In this document: positions 1 through 11,791 of the stretch, one piece after another
Numbering within the stretch: the stretch's first letter is position 1
Layout: each line of letters opens with the position of its first letter
Origin: Druceiella hillmani
Lineage: Eukaryota > Arthropoda > Insecta > Lepidoptera > Hepialidae
Assembly: GCA_039881145.1 (NCBI GenBank)
Contig: JAYKKI010000038.1
Span: 5,940,501-6,004,500 of the forward strand
DNA length: 64,000 bases
Reading direction: 5' to 3'
Program-made: the position numbers and the translations under genes
Notes under the pieces: model-generated
Seen by the model: only the letters and a program-made list of their open reading frames with translations
Told to the model about the DNA's origin: nothing
Databases searched by the model: none

Positions 1-1741
1 GCACGGATGCACAGCGGCGGTGTGCTACGCTGAAGCTGGTACGAATACAGCGTTAGCTACTAAACTGGTTTCTCTGGACTTGGTTCTTTAGTCACCGTGA
101 TGTGGTTGAGAGTGGATAGATCTTTGAGTCAATGAGAGCGTTTTAAAAATATGGGGATCATAAATGGTTTATTGCGGAGGGATAGTATTTAGCCTTGTGA
201 GGTGGAAGCGTTTAATGGTAGATATGGAACACTATTAGAGGACCTTTGAAGGTCTCCCTTTTCGTATAATATTGGGTCGTTACGCGTCCCAGGCGGGGCC
301 TTGAGACAACCCGGATGGTGGTGGGAATAGTACTTAAAAGTATAGTCTGATAATTAAGAGAGTACGTATTCCTATAAAGAACTTAGTATAGGCACTTACT
401 TACATATATTTAATGAAGTAACTGAGCTTACAAATTTGAAATTCACTTATCCAAATATAACTGGAAACAAAAAATCGAGATTCATTAAAATTTTGTAAAT
501 TTATTCCCCAATCGAACATACAATCGACATTGCCGGATGTTACCTACACATTGTTACTTCCATTTTTCTGCGTTAGTAAAATTTGTTTTTGTTTTATTTA
601 TAATATACTTATTCAAAAAATGTTGTACCATATTATCACATAGAAAAAAAAACATAATGTTTCTTAATTATTGGATTCTAAATTTGTTTGTTAAAATATA
701 CGCGCTCAATGTTGTCATACGTTGTCACTGCAATTATAATGATGTTTTACCTGCTGTAGACTCGCATATCCGATTTGACGTTATCTTAACTCTGTGTTAC
801 GATAATATTATGTATGATGTATTAGACTAATGTCCATGCAATGTTCATTCGAAATATTTAAGTATCCCTTCTATCAACAAGCCAAGTTCGTGAAACTTCG
901 TCATAAATAGAAACGACTCAGGTCAATTATGGCATTTTAATGATATTTCTATAATGACATTTCGTTTCGGCAGCGCACAACGGGTTCATTCCGTTTACTA
1001 AACTTGGTACAAATAACTAATTACACTTTATATGGTAATTTTAAGGCAACAACTTAATTTTACGGACAGATCCAAGGGCAGATCTACATGAAAGCTAATG
1101 CATGTATTGCGACTGTATGCATAACAGTCGGCAATTGTCGGGGCTACTTCATAAGACGGCTAGGCTTATTTTAACATTTGTTTTGAAGGACTTCTCTATA
1201 TTGTCCCAGATACCCTTTTAGGCGTATAAGGTTCCACCTCGTGGCACACGACCGTTCAGGATATTTCGAAGGCATCTACAGTCTTTCACATGTACATGGG
1301 CTTCCATTTTTCCAAAAACGCATGTAGCTCACGACAATGATAATAAGATTTGCAACATTGAAATATATCGTCGAAAAATTTTACTTAAATTTAGTTGCGT
1401 TATCTAACCATAGTTCATTATTTAAGTTAGACATTCAAATTGTCTCATCAGCAGACTAAGCTCTTTACTGCCGTTTTGAATTGACGAATTTATGTTTATA
1501 TGTATTAGTATTTATAAAAATTAGTTTGGCAATGTCCATGATAATTAGACAAATATTATATTGAGTGTTTTGAAAATCTTAATAAGTTTTATGTACTCTT
1601 TAACATTGCCCGCTCGAACTTTAATATACATAAAAATAGTAAACTGTGTATGGTTAACGAGTTAGACAATACTTATCGTTGCAACTGATGATTGTCACGT
1701 GACATTGGTATATCGGTAAAGAAATAATTGTGTATATTTAC
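1..1741. other. RSPH3 intron 4 (partial), no gene seen
   Basis: AT-rich sequence after the exon 4 donor. The first 330 bases are less AT-rich and repeat-like (possibly the 3' part of a LINE), but no reading frame supports this. The 97-codon open frame at 537-830 is AT-rich, low-complexity and not convincing. Confidence 0.5.
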
Positions 1742-1870
1742 ATCGCCGGGGTATATCTGAGTCCAGGCGTCGCGGCCGGTCTTGGCGGGTACGAAGACCG
1801 GCGTGGCGGGTCGGTCGAGGAACAGGTCCGTCTGCACGCCCACCTCCATCTCCGCGCCCTTGTCAAACAG
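1742..1870 (-). CDS. RSPH3: RSPH3 exon 4
   Basis: A 129-base, 43-codon exon in phase 0. The acceptor is TTTTGTGCAG ending at 1871 and the donor is GTAAAT at 1741-1736. It encodes VGVQTDLFLDRPATPVFVPA followed by KTGRDAWTQIYPGD, nearly identical to the RSPH3 core (QTDAFLDRPPTPLFIPAKTG then KDVATQI). This is the strongest single piece of evidence for the gene. The next part of the family (EGELFDFDLEVKPVLE) is not found in the remaining 1741 bases, so it must lie outside the window. Confidence 0.95.
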
Positions 1871-2352
1871 CTGCACAAAAAATCATTCGCGGTGAAAGGT
1901 AAAACAACATCAGGCTGTATCAAATAGGATATAAGCGTACGTTAATTTTTCGCCTACAGCCCTTTAAGCTTTACCCTTACGTATCAAAGATAAAAACAGC
2001 CGGTTTAAATAAAAATATAGTGTTTTTGGCTAGCTAGCTAACATACAATTAATCTCAAATTTATTAAATATGTATATGTTTCCACCATTAGACTGCTGTT
2101 TCAAGCCACTGTTACGAACGCTGGTCACACGCAGCGATTAAGAACTACTACGAAAATCATCTATACATATAAGTAGTAAAATTGTTTACGTAGTATATAA
2201 ATTCAAATTAGTAGGTGTATGGATAGAGAATTGTACTTACATTGAGCCGCTGTGAAGATAAAATTGTAATATTTCGGTATCGGGTAAACTAAAATTTATT
2301 GGCATTTTAAAGGCTGGTTAAATCGAATATGATATTTGTGCGGGTGACTGAC
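1871..2352 (-). other. RSPH3 intron 3
   Basis: A 482-base intron between exons 3 and 4, with GTCAGT donor and TTTTGTGCAG acceptor. AT-rich, nothing else seen. Confidence 0.85.
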
Positions 2353-2496
2353 CTCCTCGAGGTAATGCTCGGTCTGTATGGGGTGGTGTCGGCGGCCGGG
2401 CGCAGGCGGCGGCGTTCCGGGCCGGCGGGCCGCGCGCCTCGCGAGAGCGCGCCGTCTCGTCTCCGCCGCACGAGCCGCTGCGCTTTCGCCATCGCC
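2353..2496 (-). CDS. RSPH3: RSPH3 exon 3
   Basis: A 144-base, 48-codon exon in phase 0 at both ends. The acceptor is CTGCAG ending at 2497 and the donor is GTCAGT at 2352-2347. The reading frame is GC-rich and Arg-rich (ETRRRALARRAARRPGTPPP) and then HHPIQTEHYLEE. This matches the family pattern QREARKRALARKQAQEQLRP followed by HVDVQTELYLEE. Two other open frames overlap here and are shadows: only this frame carries family similarity and joins in phase to its neighbours. Confidence 0.9.
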
Positions 2497-3404
2497 CTGC
2501 AGCCCATAAAGAAGATTTCTCCAATTGCTGCATCGATGTTTACCTATCTAATATTCGCCTATACCATCAACCATCTTCGATAATGTGGAATAGGGGAGAC
2601 CAATATATGCACATTCAAACTCTGTTATCTGGAACTCTGTGGACATGTTGCATGTAGCATTTCCGATTTGAGTCAGATTCGAACTCACGCTAGATCACAT
2701 AATAAAACTTATAATTATATTTGGTATACTGACAACACCTGGTGACTATCCCATATACTGCTCGCATATAATAGTGCAATGCAAAACAATGGTTAAGATT
2801 TATTTTTAAGCAAATTTAAAATTAAATCTAATTTATTACTATTAACTATTATTTATAATAGAATTTAAGGAGAAAACTTAATAACTACATTATATGTAAA
2901 TTGTTTAATTATTAATAATATTGTAATGCCATCGATACTTTGCATATTCATTAAGCGTTAAGTATACCTATATTTAAAGAAAATGTGTTAAGTTCTCTAT
3001 CAAAATATAAGTAAAATCCGGAAAACAATTTCAAAATTAAGTGCTTGAATCATTTAGGCTTTACCGATGACATGATATTATTACATGAAAACCTTAAGCA
3101 TCTTGAATGTTTGTTACAACCACTTGACACATAGACAAAAATGTGGTTTGGAAATGAACGAAAGCGAAACAAGCTTAACAACGAATAGAGGAAGAATGCC
3201 GATAATAATAGGAGCAAATAATATACTCACTAATGGATCAAAGGGTTACCGAAGTGTAAGGAAGAATAGGCTATTTGACTTTTTAAATTGTTCTATTTTG
3301 CATTATAAGCACACTACATTTATATTTCCAGGATATACGCCGTATTTTTTATATAAATCACTTTTAAAGTTTGTATTTTCGAACTCGCGATAAAAACGCA
3401 ATTT

Positions 3405-3690
3405 ATGTAATGGCGGCTAATGTGACGTCACACACAATGTAAACAAACAGTACTACCCGCTGAAGGGGATTATTATTTATTTTCATATTAAAATGGTGTA
3501 TAAATAGTATGTAGTGACACAATGTACAAATACGTCTATAAAAAGTCGACACAAGGTGTTCGTTTCAGTGCCAACAAATCTTAAAATACGAAAAAAGTGG
3601 CTGCAATTAGCCCAAACAGCATTGTAGCTCACTCAAATGATTTTATGTGTGAAGATCATTTCGATATAAATAATATTTGTGTTTTAAACA
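3405..3690 (+). pseudogene. THAP zinc-finger domain fragment of a transposon
   Basis: The stretch starting at the ATG near 3493 reads, across one in-frame stop and one frameshift, as the start of a lepidopteran THAP repeat: CTNTSIKSRHKVF, then VPTNLKIRKKWLQLA, then (shifted) CEDHFDI. In THAP domains the C-x(2-4)-C, the W and the C-x2-H zinc ligands are fixed; the W of KKWLQLA and the C/H of CEDHF are seen, and the first ligands are partly lost. A TGTGACGTCACA palindrome lies just upstream at 3421-3432. THAP domains are DNA-binding parts of P-type and related transposases. No catalytic domain follows. Confidence 0.6.
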
Positions 3691-3899
3691 TTATTATCGA
3701 TATCAATGTTAATAAACTAAAAGAATAAGAATATTAAATTTTGGTATGAATGCGTTTTAGTACCAATGATATTTTGACAATAGTTAGTAATTATCTAAAT
3801 TTAAATTTTTGATATGATATGAAAGAATTTACATTAAAAGCGATATGCTTAAAACAATTCTGTAGCAGACGATTATTTATTATAAAAAAATCAATATAA

Positions 3900-4440
3900 A
3901 AAATTTCATATCTGATGACTTTTGTTTGCGAGAATATGTTTTAACCTTTTTTCCCAGTTCTCTTTATCTTTTATCGCTAAGCACTAATTACACAATTAAA
4001 AATATAATTTCTTACAAATTGTTAACTGTTTATAATATAAATATAGTAAATTTAATTATCCAACTCGAATATTTACTTAGTCTGTCAATTTTAACAATAA
4101 CATCTTGTTTATCCAAAAAACATTCAGGAAAAGTCTATTTGTCTATGATATATGTTTGGAATAAAATTATAGGGCTAATATTATACATTAGCATATGCAT
4201 TGCATGGAAATTAACCTTTTTTTATACATTAGTTATGACCGGAAGTTATTTTAATTAAATATGTCATTTATAATGTATTTCTTTTTATATAATATAAAAC
4301 GTAATGAATAACATACGTAATGAGTTCATATTATAAACAAATTATATTAAATGCAAAAGGTGTGAGTCATAAATTAAAAAAAAAAAGAAAAAAAGGACCA
4401 TCATTTAAAGATTTAAAAACTTGTCTGCGACGTCATCTGA
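3900..4440. repeat. Dispersed repeat, copy 1
   Basis: About 500 AT-rich bases that resemble 16690-17165 over much of their length. The best-kept stretch is around 4230-4285 (TTATTTTAATTAAATATGTC) against about 16955-17000 (TTATTTTAGTTAAATATGTC), followed by similar A-rich tails (AAAAAGAAAAAAAG). It lies just after the THAP fragment and may belong to the same element. The 110-codon open frame inside is AT-driven and not a gene. Confidence 0.45.
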
Positions 4441-7101
4441 CTTTTAACCAATAACAGGGCGTTTGTGATGCTGATTAAATAAAAAAAAAATATTCTGATT
4501 TCTTTACGTTTTTTTATGTAATATAAACTTATTCTTCCGAGAATTAAAAGCATTATGCTTATTTACGTTATAATCTAACAGGATGACCCCGAAATGTGGT
4601 ATATTTTCGATGTTGTCAAATAGCCTATTAAAATTGCCTGGACAAGATGTAGGTCATTACAAAAAATGTTTAAATCCCTGTTACTGGCCTTTTTAAAGAA
4701 ATAAACATTTATAGTTGTTAAACCCGCTGTATGTTATGGTTGTTAAATTGCTTACAATTTTTAGTCTTACTTTATTGTCATATTGTGTTATATATTGCTA
4801 TTTGGTGTTCTCGTCTGTTATAATGGCATTTAAATAGTTCGATTCGATAGCGATTTTGTCATAGGCACGCTTGATATGTGAGTTGTTCGCCCTTACATGG
4901 GAGATGGTTAGTTATGCTTTCGTTTCACGACAAATTTCCTTCGTTCACAGCGGTCTTCAGCGACTTTTCACCACTGGCTGGTGCCGATTTTAACATAGAA
5001 TCTTGGTAGATTTTAATGTAGGTAAATTTTTTATTAAGGAAAGATTATAAAGATAGTAATTATTTCCCCATTTAAAAACGGATTTATGTTTACATTATTA
5101 TCTTAAATAATGTTGATCGATTTGTTGGATCCTCAGATAGAAAGCTCACGAAATGTTTGCTAAGACTAGAGATCAATATATGAAGTAATAAAGTTTAGTC
5201 ATAATCCAATTTACTAACTGTCGGGATAATGGAAAAGTTTTCCTTGTGTTTTGCGTTGTTACGATTAATTCGAAATATATCAATATTTTATATTTATTCA
5301 AGATCGCTACTTACGTAGCAGGATTCAAAGGAACATTATTTACATAAAATAGATCGTAAACACGTCAATCGATCGTGCAAACGAGAACCGTATCGCGGTG
5401 ACACGCTCTGCGGCAGTTGTCGTTCATGCATGTCGTGCCGGCGCGCAGTAAAGCGCGCGCTGTGGCGCCTCCCGCGCCACCTTCGTTTCGCAACGACTTT
5501 GGAAAAGTTTTTGTCCAAATATGCGACGAAGCTCATCTAAACAGTTCATTATTACGTCAATGGAGCAGTTGTAGCTTTGGACGTGCACAGCAGTGATTAT
5601 AGACAGGCGAAATCTTGGAATAAATTTTCAATCACGAATTTAATTCGATATACAAATTTGCTTCATTTTGCGACTGAAGCGGACTGTTTGTCATAAGGTT
5701 AAGTTTCAAACGGGTCACGATTGAACAATTCTCCAAATACTGCAATATGAATTAAACACAACGCAACTATCTATATGTTTGTTAAAAGTAACATTATATA
5801 TGAAAATATATTATTTTATGGGATTCAAAATGACGATGAGAAAACATACTGGCGATAGAGTTATGCGTATGAATAATCGCTTGCATAATCAGAAAGGTGT
5901 GTGCAAAATATAAACACCACAGTAATGGCAAATTATATAAACAAATGAAACACAATCTAGGAATCAATAAAAGGGAATCACGTTAAGAGCCATGATGATA
6001 GAAAACTTTGAAAGTCTTTTATTTAAGGATGTGATCAACTTGTAGAGTTGGATGGCATATCGGCTCTGTTTTTTTCTACACAGGCAGAAAATGCATATTT
6101 TTTAATAAAATTTGAACTGGCTTCTAAACAGTGCATTATTTTCGATTTTTTCCAATTATCTACTTACTCAATTTTCATATTTAATAAGCAAATTAATCAA
6201 TACAAAAATATGGGCATTAAAAGATTTTAATATTGGCAATAAATCTACAGCCATGATGTATTTCAGGTATATCAAAGTTAGTTATTGTTAAAAATGAATA
6301 GTTAAGACCAGCAGTAAAAGTTAACGTTGACTACTTACTAAAGTACCTAACTGCTATTAACCGTTGTAGTGGCGCGTGCAAACATAAGACGCATTTAATA
6401 TTTAGGAGGCGACGCCTGTGGGCGAACGTTCTCGCGCGCAGAACTCCGCCGAGGATGACAAACTACTCAGGGGCGGGTCTTTTGTTTTTGGAAAATGGAG
6501 CGTTTGAAGCACCTACGCGTGTGAACGTCTTTGTGAACTCTATAGGTCTTATTGGCGACGCGAGCGTGAACTTTATACTGTTACAACTATTATTTTCTTT
6601 TGTACGTAACAATAGAACACGAAAAAAATACAAAAGAAAGTTATGCAAAGGAAAAGGATTGGATGTTTCCATAATTTTGCACGGTAAGAGCACGGCACAA
6701 TAGTAAGATTTAACAGGGAAGTAAAATGTGATATGGTATGCTGTGGACTGATTGTTACGTGTGTGGAATGATTGTTACGACTATTCAACAATAATACAAT
6801 TTCTTCATCAGAATCGCCACTCCTATTTTTCATTTCGTTTTGATTAACTAATAATACAAACCTATCAATATTTTAAAGAATTTTCTAAACAACGATTGAA
6901 TAATATGTCGTTGCGTTGGTGTGTTGCTCTTCCTGCTTCTCTATTTGTTGTTGTTTAAAATTATTTCATAGATTTGATGTCGTAATTTGACAAATAATAA
7001 AAATAATTATTGTAAAATTGCACATAACATCAAAAAAGTATTGAAAAATTCGATCAATAGATTTATATTTCTTTCAGTAAAAGGTAGGTTCCTTTTTCCC
7101 G

Positions 7102-7148
<47 letters not shown>

Positions 7149-7170
7149 AACAATAACAACAATAATAATG
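7102..7170. repeat. (AAC/AAT)n microsatellite
   Basis: Trinucleotide run of about 69 bases, AAC units grading into AAT. It accounts for the poly-Asn and poly-Leu reading frames here. It sits directly left of the first MITE copy. Confidence 0.95.
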
Positions 7171-7214
7171 AATATTGAATATATTTGGCGTTAATTTTGT
7201 AGGAATTCATTATT

Positions 7215-7359
7215 CACAATTAAATGAAACTACGTGATGTATTATTTCTACTATCTTTAATTTCTTTACCACGACCTAGGTTTCGTTGTATTACAACATC
7301 TTCAGGTGGGATATTAGGAAAGACGTCTTTGCTAATATCCCCCCTGAAGATGTTGTAAT
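7215..7359. mobile_element. Palindromic MITE copy 1, left part
   Basis: Left arm and centre of a hairpin MITE. The arm starts CACAATTAAATGAAACTACG and includes ACCACGACCTAGGTTTCG; its inverse is at 11624-11709. A hAT element (7360-11623) interrupts it. Removing the insert and one TSD copy leaves a MITE of about 223 bp that folds along its whole length. Copies 2 and 3 are at 22118 and 45306. The roughly 45 bases left of the arm (GGCGTTAATTTTGTAG and neighbours) are also shared by all copies. Confidence 0.85.
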
Positions 7360-7598
7360 TAGGGATTGCAATCTCGCAAAACGGGATCCAGCATTCCCGC
7401 GGGATCCCGCTCCACTTATTAATGTGCTGGATCCCGCACCTTCAAAACGCGGATCCGCGGATCCCGCAAATTTAAATTTTCCGCTAAAACGTTCTTGTAG
7501 TTTCGTGTAAGAAAGCGAGTAGCGCGAGTGCGACGTTGGCGTTTCGCACAGTGGCGGGAGTTGGCGGGCGGCTTCGTGTCGGTTCGTGCAGTCAGTTG

Positions 7599-8767
7599 CA
7601 GGGGTCTGACACTAAGATAGGCACTTTCAACTTTTAATTGCGGTCAACTAGGACTCTAATACCAACAAAATAAAAGCTACGTATACTTTTTGTATGGTAG
7701 CACTGACTTACTACTGGCGCCTTGATTAATAAAATAATTTTAGTTTTATATTTCAATTAATGCGAACAGGTGCTCAAGATTATTACAGAGTAATATTTTA
7801 AACTGTAACCCTAAACATCACTGTTAGATGAACAATGATGTATAACTTCATTGATAGTTACGTTAAAATTGCTTCTAGATAATTTTTTACTATTCATTAT
7901 CAAAATGATAACTTTTAAATTAAAATTTTTATTGTAGTTTGACAAAATTTCAAATTTATATAAGGAAAAAATTAATAAAGAATACTTATTATTAAAACAA
8001 CATTTTTGTTCATGTCCTCTGCCTAGTATATATAAATATATTTAATTAAATGATTAAAAATTATTTTTAACTGAAAATATGATTTAACAAATCTCAAAAA
8101 TATCAATGCAGTATCCACTTGTAAAACTAATTTCAACGGTCCCAAATTTTCATTTTTCATTAAATTTCTGGATTAATCACTTGCTTAATTATTAATTGAA
8201 TAATATTTAAATTATAAAAATCGTCATAAAAAAAAATATTTAATATTTTTTAACAATTTACTTTGAAAACATTAATCAAAAATTTAAATTCAAAATTACA
8301 AGTTAAAAATTAATTTTTTTAATAAAATAAAACCTCGTTAAGAACATTAACAAATCTATACGGTTACTTTTTTATTAATTTTCAAAAAGAAAAATTTTCA
8401 AGATATGGTAGAGATTTTTTAATTTAAAATTAGCTAGTGTCCGTTAACTTTAGAGCCATCTAATATTTTATAACAAAAAATTTAATTATATAATGAGTCG
8501 ATTACAATCATTTAATATTTAATATTAATCATTTAAGATTAAATAATTTAATTCAGTGCAGTTTCGTTTTATTTTATTTTGTATTTATTTTATTTAAGGC
8601 AATAATATCTTATTTGAACACGAGATGGCTCTGGTGTTATAACGTACCAACATACTCAAGCTCAAATTTCCCGAACATTCTCACTTTCCCACATTTAAGT
8701 TGGCAACGTATTCCTAGTTGATGGCAAATAAAAGTTATAGCTTAAAGCATTGAGTGTCAGACCCCTG
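7599..8767. mobile_element. Non-autonomous hAT-type element nested in the first hAT
   Basis: A 1169-bp AT-rich insertion with 15-bp perfect terminal inverted repeats, CAGGGGTCTGACACT and its inverse AGTGTCAGACCCCTG, flanked by the 8-bp duplication GTCAGTTG (7591-7598 and 8768-8775). The 8-bp duplication and CAGGG ends are hAT hallmarks. It contains no coding sequence. It lies in the upstream region of the host hAT's transposase. Confidence 0.92.
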
Positions 8768-9143
8768 GTCAGTTGCAATAGACTCGCTGTGCGCTTCGCG
8801 CGCGCGTCGTTTCTGTAGGTGACAGACAGTGTTTTCGTATTCACCGTCCAGCGAGCGTTCAACGTAAGTATATTAATGATTTCGATTTAGTTTTTGATTT
8901 GTGCTCTTTCTCTCCTTTAAATGCAGATTATGCTGTAAATAGCAATATGATGTTGTAATGATAATGTAATGTTGGACATTCACGTATAAGTTCTTTTTGT
9001 TTTAATTAAAATGTTTTTTGTTATAGTTCACCAATATACATTGCTTTTGCTTACAGATGAACACATAATATTTGTTATCGATGATAATAGTTATACATTA
9101 GACTTTATTAAAAACATATTTGCAGGTAACGAATGAATGAATT

Positions 9144-11164
9144 ATGTCCAAGTCCAATGAAACTGATAATTTTGAGAGAGAGAATAAAGGCGACGGTGAT
9201 GGCGACGGCAGCGTCGGCAGCCAAATTGGTAAAGGTCTGTGGTGTTATTTCAAGAAAAATGACAAAGGTGGCAAATGTCTTCTGTGTTCAGATGAACTAA
9301 AAATTAGTCAACGTTCTACCAAAGGCTTAAAAATACATTTAAAGACTAAACACAATATCGATACCAATTCTCGAAACGATGAGACTGGAGAAAAATCCTT
9401 ACCAGTTGTACCAAAGAAAAAACCCAAAACTATGGACAGTTTTGTTATCAAAGAAAACTCCATGGACAAAATGATCTCTAGGATGGTATGTAAAGACGGA
9501 TTCACCTTTAGTTCCTTTTGCACGTCTTCGGATTTAAGAGATTTATTTTCTAAAAGCGGACACAAATTACCTAATTCGCCAAATACGATAAGATCTATCG
9601 TAACAAACTTCAGCAACACAGTCAAAGCTGACATGATTATAGAATTTGAACGTCTCAAGAAAGGAAAACAGAGATTTTCACTCACATTTGACGAATGGAC
9701 GTCACAAAAAAATCATCGATACTTAAATATGAATGGACGTCACAAAAAAATCATCGATTCTTTCACCAGAAAGAAAATCATTTCAATCTGGGTTTGGTAC
9801 GTATACATGGCTCGGCTACCGCAGAACATTGCATTAGCGTAGTAAAAGAACGCCTCGCGAGTTTTGGTCTAGACTTAGACACAGATATTATCGCATGTAC
9901 AACGGACGGCACTAGTGTGATGGTGAAGGTTGGCAAGCTTTTGCGTTGTTCCCAGCAGCTTTGTTTTACACACGGCTTGCAGCTAGTGGTAGTTGATACA
10001 CTGTATAAGAAAAGCAATTCACCAATACCAGAATGCCCAGCAGTCTCAATTACGACGGAATCTGATAATGGTGACGACGATGATATGGACGCGAATGAAC
10101 AGGGCGTAACTGTAAATATAAATTCACCACCACTTGAAATGACTTCTACATATGACGATTTATTGAAGAAAGTGCGAAAAGTGGTCAAGATTTTTAAACG
10201 GTCACCGACCAAAAATGACGTCTTTTTACAAAAATATGTAAAGGAACAAGAAGGCCCTAAAAAAGAATTGGCATTGATATTAGACTGCCGGACTCGCTGG
10301 AATAGTCTTTTAAATATGTTAGAACGATTCTATAACTTGAAGAATTGTATCGATAAGGCATTAATCGATATTGAATCTGAAATTAAATTCAGCGATAATG
10401 AGTGGTTCAAAATCAATGATCTCATTGCCAGCTTGCAGCCTTTTAAGTTGGGAGTTGAGGTACTGTGTAGGCGAGAGTCAACGTTTATAACTGCGGACAC
10501 AATATTTCGATTTATTTTGGATAAATTGCAACAACAAAATACGGTGTTGAGTAACCAGTTAACTCAGAGTCTACAAGAATGCATTAAACAACGCCGCACT
10601 GACTTGACAGGAATTTTGATTTATTTGTAAAATCCGAAAAAGTACGACCAAGAAGCCAAAAATACAGATGTAACAGATCGTACTCAAACATTCTTCATGC
10701 CAAAAAAAGCTGCAATACGCCAAGAAATAAAGAAAATAATAGAGAGAGTCAGTACAGTTGAAGACGATGAAATGTATGCAGGTGGCGACTTCGAAAATAC
10801 ATCTATAGCTGGAACATCCGTAACTGTAACTGACACAGCTTCTACTCTTACGCTAAAAGAAGAATTAGAAAAACAGCTTCAACAAGAAAAAGAAATATTT
10901 AAGAAAAAGCTAGACAATAAGCAAAAGGATTATGAAACAATTTTGAAGAAAGAAATGGCATGTTTTGAGTCCGATGGTATCAGAGGAGAGTACCTGACGC
11001 TCGCCTATGAATATATCCTGACTGTTCAGTCTACTAGCGTAGAAGCCGAGAGAGCGTTTTCGGCATCAGGATATATTTGTAGTTCACTCAGAAGCAGGCT
11101 TGGAGATGATACTATAAATGCAATTTGCTTTTTAAGAGCGTATTTTCAAAAGTCACAGTCGTAA
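9144..11164 (+). pseudogene. hAT transposase (ZBED-like), broken
   Basis: Starts at the ATG at 9144. An N-terminal BED zinc finger is visible at about residues 30-70 (W-C-Y-F, C-L-L-C, then HLKTKH). The RNase-H-like catalytic region follows (RFSLTFDEWTSQKNHR; later NLGLVRIHGS and DIIACTTDGTSVM). The C-terminal hATC dimerisation domain is at the end (SVEAERAFSASG). Two lesions break it: a 38-bp tandem duplication at 9693-9768 that shifts the frame, and an in-frame TAA at 10628-10630; the frame after that stop (through 10697-11164) is unchanged. Length is near that of intact relatives. Apart from the duplication it looks young. Confidence 0.9.
9693..9768 (+). repeat. 38-bp tandem duplication in hAT transposase
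   Basis: GAATGGACGTCACAAAAAAA begins at 9693 and again at 9731; the second copy diverges after the next few bases. The unit is 38 bp, not a multiple of three, so it breaks the transposase frame just after the catalytic DEWTS motif. Confidence 0.9.
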
Positions 11165-11623
11165 TAATACCATTTAGTTATTTAGATAAGAGAAAGTTGT
11201 GTTTTGACAATGATTAGTGGTTATTGTTTTTGTTGTTGTTGATTATTTGTGATTTTTTTAGTCATTATATGAATAATACTGAATAACAAAATATCATAAA
11301 ACTGTTGTTAGATGTAAGGGTAAAATTAAACAAAACTTTGATGCCAAACATTTAAAAGCTAAGGTTAATAAGACTGATTACTAATTACTCGTACTGAATT
11401 ATATAATTTAATTGTTATTTTGTTCGAAAACAAATAATTTTTGTTGCATAATTTGAGACGTTTAATTAATAAAACTTGATTTTTAAAATAAAAACCTGTA
11501 GTTTCAATTCGATTTTATAACATAATGTTAAAGATGCGGGATCCCGCGGGATCTTGCGCGGGATTGAGCAATCCCGCATATCAATCCCGCGGGATTGAAT
11601 GAGCTGCGGGATTGCAAACCCTA

Positions 11624-11709
11624 GTTGTAATACAACGAAACCTAGGTCGTGGTAAAGAAATTAAAGATAGTAGAAATAATACTACATCACGTAGTTTCAT
11701 TTAATTGTG
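11624..11709. mobile_element. Palindromic MITE copy 1, right arm
   Basis: Right arm of the MITE split by the hAT element, the inverse of the left arm and ending TTTCATTTAATTGTG. Its first eight bases, GTTGTAAT, are the right copy of the hAT target-site duplication. A (TAA)n microsatellite follows. Confidence 0.85.
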
Positions 11710-11711
11710 AC

Positions 11712-11791
11712 TAATAATAATAATAATAATAATACTAATAATACTAATAATAATATTAATAATAATACTAATAATAATATTAATAATAATC
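11712..11791. repeat. (TAA)n microsatellite, imperfect
   Basis: Run of TAA and TAC units directly right of MITE copy 1. Confidence 0.9.

Larger units (their letters stand above)
7360..11623 (+). mobile_element. hAT transposon, 4264 bp, both ends and TSD present
   Basis: Complete hAT-superfamily element. The left end is TAGGGATTGCAATCTCGCA and the right end, inverted, is TAGGGTTTGCAATCCCGCA. It is flanked by the 8-bp duplication GTTGTAAT at 7352-7359 and 11624-11631. GGGATCCCGC-type palindromes lie inside both ends (7380-7470, 11535-11605) and may be subterminal transposase sites. It carries a broken BED-finger transposase (9144-11164) and is itself interrupted by a non-autonomous hAT at 7599-8767. 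A possible 5'-UTR intron runs from a GTAAGT donor at 8864 to a TTTGCAG acceptor ending at 9125. Confidence 0.93.

Noticed and set aside
1738..2583. Overlapping open frames on both strands over RSPH3 exons 3 and 4
   Set aside because: GC-rich shadows; only one minus-strand frame per exon matches RSPH3 and joins in phase.
5336..5536. Arg-rich minus-strand open frame, possible RSPH3 exon
   Set aside because: RSPH3 exons 2 and 3 join without missing residues, and no frame here resembles the family.
6987..7210. Poly-Asn and poly-Leu proteins
   Set aside because: Pure translation of the AAC/AAT microsatellite.
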